Shown here in pieces: positions 39,104 through 45,242 of a stretch of DNA of 45,242 bases. Position numbers and translations under genes: made by a program. Under the pieces are notes generated by a model. That model was given only the letters and a program-made list of their open reading frames with translations. It made no database searches and was not told the origin of the DNA. The number at the start of each line of letters is the position of its first letter. The stretch's first letter is position 1. The stretch comes from Bacteroidota bacterium (GTDB lineage Bacteria; Bacteroidota; Bacteroidia; Chitinophagales; Chitinophagaceae): NCBI GenBank assembly GCA_013288285.1, contig JABDCE010000017.1, forward strand, positions 1 through 45,242, written 5' to 3'.

Positions 39104-41650
39104 ATGAAATACCCGGTAACGCTCATTTGTCTGCTGCTGCTTCCCTGTAGCTTGTTTGCCGGTATGCTGAAAGGCAAGGTGACTGACGAAAAAGGCGGTC
39201 TCCTACCCTATGCTACGGTCTTTATCGAAGGTACCACTATAGGCACGAACGCCAATGGTAATGGAGACTTTGAATTAGCTATCGAGCCGGGCCTCTACAA
39301 AGTTGTCTGTCAATATGTAGGTTACAAACAAGCTTCTTTCAATCTCACAGTTATCGGGACGGAGACCACACAGCATACTTTCATATTGAAGTCGCAGAAC
39401 CTGGAGATGAAAGAAGTGGTGATCCATGTCAGCTCAGAAGACCCGGCATACCCTATTATCCGCAAAACCATAAAGAGAAGAAAATTTCACCTGGAGCAGG
39501 TACACTCATTCCAGACGTCAATTTACCTTAAAGGGCTGGCCCGCTCACGGAAGATGCCCGATAAATTCATGGGCCAGAAAGTAAAGGACGATGAAACAGT
39601 GGTAGACAGCATAGGCAAGGGCATACTATACCTCATGGAAGAGAATGCCGATTTCTATACACAGGACAACAAAGAAAAAACGGTCATCCATTCTGTACAT
39701 GAAAGCGGCAACAATAACGGCCTCGGATTTTCACAGCTTCCACCTGTGGTTACTTTTTACGACAATAATGTGAACCTGTTAGGCCGCCAGAACCGGGGCT
39801 TTATCTCGCCGGTCAGCGATAATGCCTTATTATACTACAAGTATAAATTGCAGGGGCAGTTTGTGGAAAACGGGCATACGATCTACAAAATAAAGGTAAC
39901 AGCCAAGCGGGCCTTCGAACCATGCTTTAACGGCACCATATACATTGTTGACGAAGACTGGGCTATTCACAGCCTCAATATGACGCTGGCAAAAAAATCG
40001 GGCATGGATATTTTTGACACCATGGTGGTCAGCCAGCTATCCCTGCCGCTGCAGAAAGATACATGGGTAATAAAAAGCCAGGTGGAGTATGTTACCGTCA
40101 ATCTGCTGGGCTTCGATATCACTGCAAACTTCGTTACCGTCTATAATAACCAGAAAATAAACAGCCCTATACCGGATTCTGTATTTGCCGGCAAGGTTAC
40201 CAGCGCCTACGATAAAACAGCCAATAAAAAGGATAGCACCTACTGGACAGAATCGCGGCCCATACCGCTGGAAACAGATGAGAAACATGATTTTGTTACA
40301 AAGGACAGCCTGTTTAAGAAACTGAAAGATCCCGCGAGGGTGGATTCTGTGAGAAGAAAGCAGAATAAACCGAAGCCGTTTGCATTGCTGTTGGGTGGCT
40401 ACGATTATAGTGGCAAAGACTATAAGAACACCTTTAAAACAAACTCACTGCTGCTGGGCCTCGGCACCGATAATATCATCAACTACAACATTGTGGAAGG
40501 GTTTAATATTGCGCCCAAGGTACAATGGAAACACATGGTGGATACTGGTGTATACCTGGTGGGCGATATTGCTGCCCGGTACGGTTTCAGCAATACACAT
40601 TTCAACTCAGTCGCAAGGCTGTATTATATCCGTCGTGACAGGGCTTTGCTGAACAATTCATGGCTGTATGGTATAGAGGGCGGGAAGTATGTGTATCAGT
40701 ATAATCCCGATAATCCGGTACTCCCCTGGTTCAATACCTACGATGCGCTCTTTTTGCGGGAAAACGACCTTAAACTATATGAGCGCTGGGACGGCTCGGC
40801 ATTTATCAGGCGCAATTATGGCGATGGCCTTAGTTGGATAGTCAAAGCATCTTACCAGGAGCGTATCCCACTTCAGAACACTGTATACTATAGCTTCTTC
40901 GACGCTACCCGAAACGGATTCGCTGATAATACGCCGCCGCATCTGCTACAGACGGCTACCGCATGGGAGAAAAATGATGCCGCGCTTATCTATGCTTCAG
41001 TTACTTACAAGCCGGGGATCACCTATACACAATACCCCGATTATAAAGTAGCCAATGGCAGCGCCTGGCCACGGTTCACGCTTACCTACGACAAAGGGAT
41101 ACCCGGGATATTGAACAGTGTTTCCGATTTTGATAAATGGCGTTTTACAGTTACCGACGAACTGCACCTGCGCTTACTCGGCAATATCAAATACAATTTT
41201 GCCGTCGGTGGTTTCCTGAATACAAATTATGTTTCCATTCCCGATCTGATGCACATCTATGGCAACCGGGGTATTGGCTACGTGGCGCCCTACCTGCAAA
41301 GTTTCCAGTTTGCACAATACTATGATTTCAGCAACAAGGCGTCACTGTACGGAGAAGCGCACGTGGAGTATCATCTCAACGGCCTGCTGAGCAATAAGAT
41401 CCCGTTACTGCGGCAGGCAAGGTATTACCTGCTGTTTGGCGGCAATGCATTTTACATCAACCAGGGCCAGTACTATACTGAGGCTTTTGTGGGCATAGAC
41501 AATATCGGCTGGAAGTTGCTGCGGATATTGCGGATAGACTTCGTTCAGTCATGGGATAGCTACATGGGTCATAACTCGGGTATCAGGTTCGGGCTCAATT
41601 TGCCGGGAATACCCCAGGCGAAGAATAACCCTACGCATAGCGAATGGTAA
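39104..41650 (+). CDS. DUF5686 and carboxypeptidase-regulatory-like domain protein (outer membrane)
   Basis: MLKGKVTDEKGGLLPYATVFIEGTTIGTNANGNGDFELAIEPGLYKVVCQYVGYK (CarboxypepD_reg-like), then FNGTIYIVDEDWAIHSLNMTL and TonB-receptor-like beta-barrel C-terminus. Confidence 0.88.
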   Translation: MKYPVTLICLLLLPCSLFAGMLKGKVTDEKGGLLPYATVFIEGTTIGTNANGNGDFELAIEPGLYKVVCQYVGYKQASFNLTVIGTETTQHTFILKSQNLEMKEVVIHVSSEDPAYPIIRKTIKRRKFHLEQVHSFQTSIYLKGLARSRKMPDKFMGQKVKDDETVVDSIGKGILYLMEENADFYTQDNKEKTVIHSVHESGNNNGLGFSQLPPVVTFYDNNVNLLGRQNRGFISPVSDNALLYYKYKLQGQFVENGHTIYKIKVTAKRAFEPCFNGTIYIVDEDWAIHSLNMTLAKKSGMDIFDTMVVSQLSLPLQKDTWVIKSQVEYVTVNLLGFDITANFVTVYNNQKINSPIPDSVFAGKVTSAYDKTANKKDSTYWTESRPIPLETDEKHDFVTKDSLFKKLKDPARVDSVRRKQNKPKPFALLLGGYDYSGKDYKNTFKTNSLLLGLGTDNIINYNIVEGFNIAPKVQWKHMVDTGVYLVGDIAARYGFSNTHFNSVARLYYIRRDRALLNNSWLYGIEGGKYVYQYNPDNPVLPWFNTYDALFLRENDLKLYERWDGSAFIRRNYGDGLSWIVKASYQERIPLQNTVYYSFFDATRNGFADNTPPHLLQTATAWEKNDAALIYASVTYKPGITYTQYPDYKVANGSAWPRFTLTYDKGIPGILNSVSDFDKWRFTVTDELHLRLLGNIKYNFAVGGFLNTNYVSIPDLMHIYGNRGIGYVAPYLQSFQFAQYYDFSNKASLYGEAHVEYHLNGLLSNKIPLLRQARYYLLFGGNAFYINQGQYYTEAFVGIDNIGWKLLRILRIDFVQSWDSYMGHNSGIRFGLNLPGIPQAKNNPTHSEW

Positions 41651-41729
41651 CGGAAACTATTTGCTGTTATATTTATTTTCGTACATTTAAATGAAAATAG
41701 GTGTCTCCACTTCTTAAAACACACTTTTT

Positions 41730-42263
41730 ATGAAGATCATTTACTTGCTTACTATACTTGCATGTGTACAAACTGCCCATGGACAGGACTATTGCAAACT
41801 GATAACCAAAGAAGTGTCTGACGACAAAAAGACTTTTGAATACGCATCCCCTTTCGACCAGAATGATAAGCCGGCAGTTAGGGTAACCAGGAATTACAAC
41901 ACAGACCCTGAATACGCCTACGACAACTTCTATGTCATCTTCCGGCTGGAGAGTCCCCTGGACAGTATTTACAACACCACCCCTGATGGGCGGCAGACGG
42001 AAAGAGATGAGCGGAAGCTGGTAGTGGAATTTGAAGACCAATCAAAAATAACAGACGATACCATACGTATCAACCACGACGTTTCTGACGACCATACCCA
42101 GGCAGTCCGTTATATCGACTTCCCGCTGACAGATGCAACTGCAAAAGATTTTGCTACAAAAAAGATCGCACGGTTCAGCCTGGCCGGCAACTACCGGTCT
42201 GTAGCGCCAGACAGCGCTAATTCCATCCTTCACTATATACAATGCATGAAATCAGTAAAATGA
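41730..42263 (+). CDS. Hypothetical secreted protein
   Basis: Signal peptide MKIIYLLTILACVQTAHGQ; no recognised domain. Confidence 0.65.
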   Translation: MKIIYLLTILACVQTAHGQDYCKLITKEVSDDKKTFEYASPFDQNDKPAVRVTRNYNTDPEYAYDNFYVIFRLESPLDSIYNTTPDGRQTERDERKLVVEFEDQSKITDDTIRINHDVSDDHTQAVRYIDFPLTDATAKDFATKKIARFSLAGNYRSVAPDSANSILHYIQCMKSVK

Positions 42264-42360
42264 TGGTATACGTTCAAAATCACGTGATTGCGTCCTTGGC
42301 ATGATTTTTGATATCTGATCATTATCATTTTTTCTATCAGAAACTACAGAAATACCAACC

Positions 42361-42385
42361 AAAATAACAGGAATACCGTTATTTT
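42361..42385. promoter_or_regulatory. Inverted repeat upstream of the histidine kinase gene
   Basis: AAAATAAC-a-GG-AATA-CC-GTTATTTT; no following T-tract. Confidence 0.35.
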
Positions 42386-42439
42386 AGTTGCTGTTATCGT
42401 AGAATAGAAAAATTCATACGTGTAAAAATCGAACGCATA

Positions 42440-45242
42440 GTGTCAAAAGAAGCCTTGGCAGAAAAAAAGCACCATACAACCCCAAAAGGCCAGTCTACAG
42501 GCTTTAGGTATTTGCCTGCTTATGCCCGTTTCATTAAAGACAATTACCTGGTGCCTTACATACAGGAGCAACTGGATATATGCCGGGAAGTAGACCTACC
42601 TTTATTGAAGTTCATAGAAGGTTTGACCGATGAGCAGTTGATAGATATGGGTATTCAATCCCATCGCGACTTCCTGGAGGCTGTTGAAAATAATGCTATA
42701 AAAGAACATCAGCAGAAGACACTGAAAACGTGGGCCGAGGACCGGCTGGGTGTGATGAAACGCGAAGAGCTGACGGCTGAAGATATTACACTGGCCGGAT
42801 ACGTGCGCAAAAGGGCATTGGTGAAGTTTCTTCCCTCTTACACCACCGACGTGAATGAAGCCATAGAAGTAATAAATGAGATCGATGCATTTACGGTAGA
42901 AGGCACTACTGCTGCTACCAACATGTATATAACGTTGCTCAAAGACCGGATAAATGAGCAGGCATTATTTACAGAGATTTTGTCTAATACTACCCCTGGC
43001 CTTAACTACATTTTCGATCTGTCGCGCATGTCCATAAAATACGCTAACCAGAACGCTATCCGTTTTTTTGGCCAGACATTGCTGCAGATGCAGGAAATGG
43101 GCAACGCGGTCATTGGGCAGAAAGTACATCCTGATGATGTGGCTTTGACTATCGATGAACTGGAGAAATGTGCCGGTGCCGCAGATGAAGAAGTAATAAC
43201 CTGGGAGTTCAGATTAAAAACAGCAGGTGGCCTTTACCTGTGGATGAGGAACTATGCGTCAGTTTTTAAAAGAGATGAGCAGGGCACGCCGACTGAAATA
43301 GTTGGGATAATACTGGATATAAACGAAGAGAAAAATACCTCGGAGCAATTGTCTGTCAGGGAGCAGCAATTGCTGGATGCACAAGCGCAGGCGCAGGTAG
43401 GCAGTTTTGAACTGGATATTGAAACAGGGCAAATGGTGTTTACACCACAATTCCAGGCGATATATGAGATGGATGCCACCGACCTTGCTGCATTCAATAC
43501 AAATGTGCATCCTGCCGACAAAGAACGGGTAACAGCAACCCGGAATGATGCTATAGCAAACGGAACTCTTTACGACAACGAATACCGGTATATTGTAAAT
43601 GGCAAAGAAAAAGTAATACGCGCACGGGGGATAATATCTAGTAAGAAGGGGCGGAAAGTACTAACGGGTACAGCTATGGACGTAACCGAGCGACACCAGA
43701 TGGTGCAGCAAATAATAGAGAGTCGCGACCTTTATAAGCAAGCCCAGGAGCTGGCACACATAGGAAACTGGAGTTGGAACTTGAAAACAAATGAATGCAC
43801 CTGGTCTGACGAGTTATACCGCATTTACGAGATGAAGCCTGAACCCGGCAACGTACAACCACAAATAACACGTACATACCGGCACCCTGATGACGAAAAA
43901 ATGGTTGATGCCGAAATGGAGCGCTTGATGACCCAACACATGCCTGCCAATTACAACTTTCGCATCGTTCTGCCATCAGGAGTTATCAAATACCTCAATG
44001 TAAAAGGCGAGGTGTTTTATGATGAGCAAAAGACAGCCACAAATATATTTGGCACCGTTCAGGATATTACCGAGAAGCAATCGCTGATAGAAAAACTGCA
44101 AAAAAGTGATGCGCTATACAAGCAGGCGCAGGCCATAAGCCATATTGGCAACTGGACCTGGGACATGAAAACAAAACAACTGGAATGGTCTGATGAGATA
44201 TACCGTATCTATGAACTGGAGCCACAATCGCTCGATAGCAGTTTTACCCTAGATCAATACAATCATCCAGAGGACGCGCAACTTGTACTTGACAATATAA
44301 AGCTTGCTGTAGAGACCCATCAGCCATTTAGCTTCGACTACCGCATTATCCTGAAGACCGGAAAGATAAAGACGGTACATACAAAAGGAGAGATAGACTT
44401 CTCAAATAAAAGATCCATAAAAATCTATGGCACGCTGCAGGACATAACAGACCAAAAAGCCGTGGAGCGCCAGCTAAAAGATTACCAGGAATTTATTGAA
44501 AAGATCACAGACGTTACACCTTCTATCATTGCTGCTTACAATATCCATACCGGCGAGTATTCATTTATTAATGACGCCATCGAGAAGCTGCTGGGCTATT
44601 CTACCATCAAAATAATGGAGGAAGGGGTACCATTTTTTGTCTCCATCATACATCCTGACGACCTGGCCTCGCTGATGGAAAAAAACACCAAAGCACTTGA
44701 AGAAGCAAACCTGTTGCCGCCCGGCAGTGAAGAACCTGTAGCAGAATTCAAATACCGGATGCGCAACAAGAATGGCGAATACCGCTGGTTCCAGACTTAC
44801 GGCACCATTTTCGAACGCAATACAAAAGGACTTGTAGAAAGTGTACTGAACATCTCTGTTGACATTACCGGCCAGGAAATGGCAGAACAGGAATTGTTCA
44901 GAAAAAACCTTCAGTTGCAGCAATCAAACACCAGCCTGGAAGAATATGCATACGTAGCCAGCCATGACCTGAAAGAGCCGCTGCGCAAAATAGCCACATT
45001 CAGCGATCGTATCCTTATCACCCAGGCTGCAACGCTTAATGATGATGGCAAGGTATACCTGAATAAAATGATCGATGCATCTAAACGCATGCAGGTCATG
45101 ATCAACGACCTGCTCTCTGTATCTACCATTCTCGGTAATACTGCTTTCGAAACCTGCGACCTAAATGTTATCCTGGAAGAAGCGATCATCCCGCTCGAAT
45201 TTAAAATAGATGAGACCAACGCTACGGTGGATGTCAGCAAAT
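42440..45242 (+). CDS. Multi-PAS sensor histidine kinase, truncated by the window end
   Basis: Open frame not in the supplied ORF track because it has no stop in the window: GTG 42440 VSKEALAEKKHHTTPKGQSTGFRYLPAYARFIKDNYLVPYIQEQL...; repeated PAS/PAC domains (QAISHIGNWTWDMKTKQLEWSDEIYRIYELEP; GTLQDITDQKAVE) and His-box YVASHDLKEPLRKIATFSDRIL. Confidence 0.88.
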   Translation, partial: MSKEALAEKKHHTTPKGQSTGFRYLPAYARFIKDNYLVPYIQEQLDICREVDLPLLKFIEGLTDEQLIDMGIQSHRDFLEAVENNAIKEHQQKTLKTWAEDRLGVMKREELTAEDITLAGYVRKRALVKFLPSYTTDVNEAIEVINEIDAFTVEGTTAATNMYITLLKDRINEQALFTEILSNTTPGLNYIFDLSRMSIKYANQNAIRFFGQTLLQMQEMGNAVIGQKVHPDDVALTIDELEKCAGAADEEVITWEFRLKTAGGLYLWMRNYASVFKRDEQGTPTEIVGIILDINEEKNTSEQLSVREQQLLDAQAQAQVGSFELDIETGQMVFTPQFQAIYEMDATDLAAFNTNVHPADKERVTATRNDAIANGTLYDNEYRYIVNGKEKVIRARGIISSKKGRKVLTGTAMDVTERHQMVQQIIESRDLYKQAQELAHIGNWSWNLKTNECTWSDELYRIYEMKPEPGNVQPQITRTYRHPDDEKMVDAEMERLMTQHMPANYNFRIVLPSGVIKYLNVKGEVFYDEQKTATNIFGTVQDITEKQSLIEKLQKSDALYKQAQAISHIGNWTWDMKTKQLEWSDEIYRIYELEPQSLDSSFTLDQYNHPEDAQLVLDNIKLAVETHQPFSFDYRIILKTGKIKTVHTKGEIDFSNKRSIKIYGTLQDITDQKAVERQLKDYQEFIEKITDVTPSIIAAYNIHTGEYSFINDAIEKLLGYSTIKIMEEGVPFFVSIIHPDDLASLMEKNTKALEEANLLPPGSEEPVAEFKYRMRNKNGEYRWFQTYGTIFERNTKGLVESVLNISVDITGQEMAEQELFRKNLQLQQSNTSLEEYAYVASHDLKEPLRKIATFSDRILITQAATLNDDGKVYLNKMIDASKRMQVMINDLLSVSTILGNTAFETCDLNVILEEAIIPLEFKIDETNATVDVSK

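Noticed and set aside
1-45242. tRNA, rRNA or riboswitch genes
   Set aside because: No cloverleaf-like, rRNA or recognisable riboswitch sequence was identified by eye; a covariance-model scan (tRNAscan-SE, Infernal/Rfam) would be needed to exclude them.

Overview
The window is a 45 kb Bacteroidota chromosomal segment, probably Chitinophagaceae-like. This is inferred from TAnnTTTG promoter boxes, a PKD/Ig giant adhesin with a T9SS-type C-terminus, S46 peptidase and DUF5686. Most of it is ordinary housekeeping or cell-surface content: AsmA-like, rfbA, DUF445, S46 peptidase, metF, a FadL/OmpP1-like porin, proS, long-chain acyl-CoA synthetase, trpS, deoxynucleoside kinase, DUF5686, and a multi-PAS histidine kinase cut by the window end. 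An intact IS1182-like element lies immediately downstream of proS. The most interesting segment is 9554-16356, a compact four-gene putative conflict/signalling operon. It encodes (1) a TIR/DUF4062-like effector candidate with a C-terminal N/G/T-rich repeat and the terminal motif KIYNINSIDSANF, (2) an uncharacterised protein whose N-terminus carries the matching motif KTYNIGQINNATF, (3) an nSTAND1-type P-loop NTPase with a C-terminal transmembrane helix, and (4) a signal-peptide-bearing TPR-WD40 beta-propeller protein overlapping gene 3 by 4 nt. The shared motif suggests a homotypic (possibly amyloid-type) handshake between effector and adaptor. The predicted topology suggests an envelope sensor coupled to a cytoplasmic STAND switch. 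Function is inferred, not shown.
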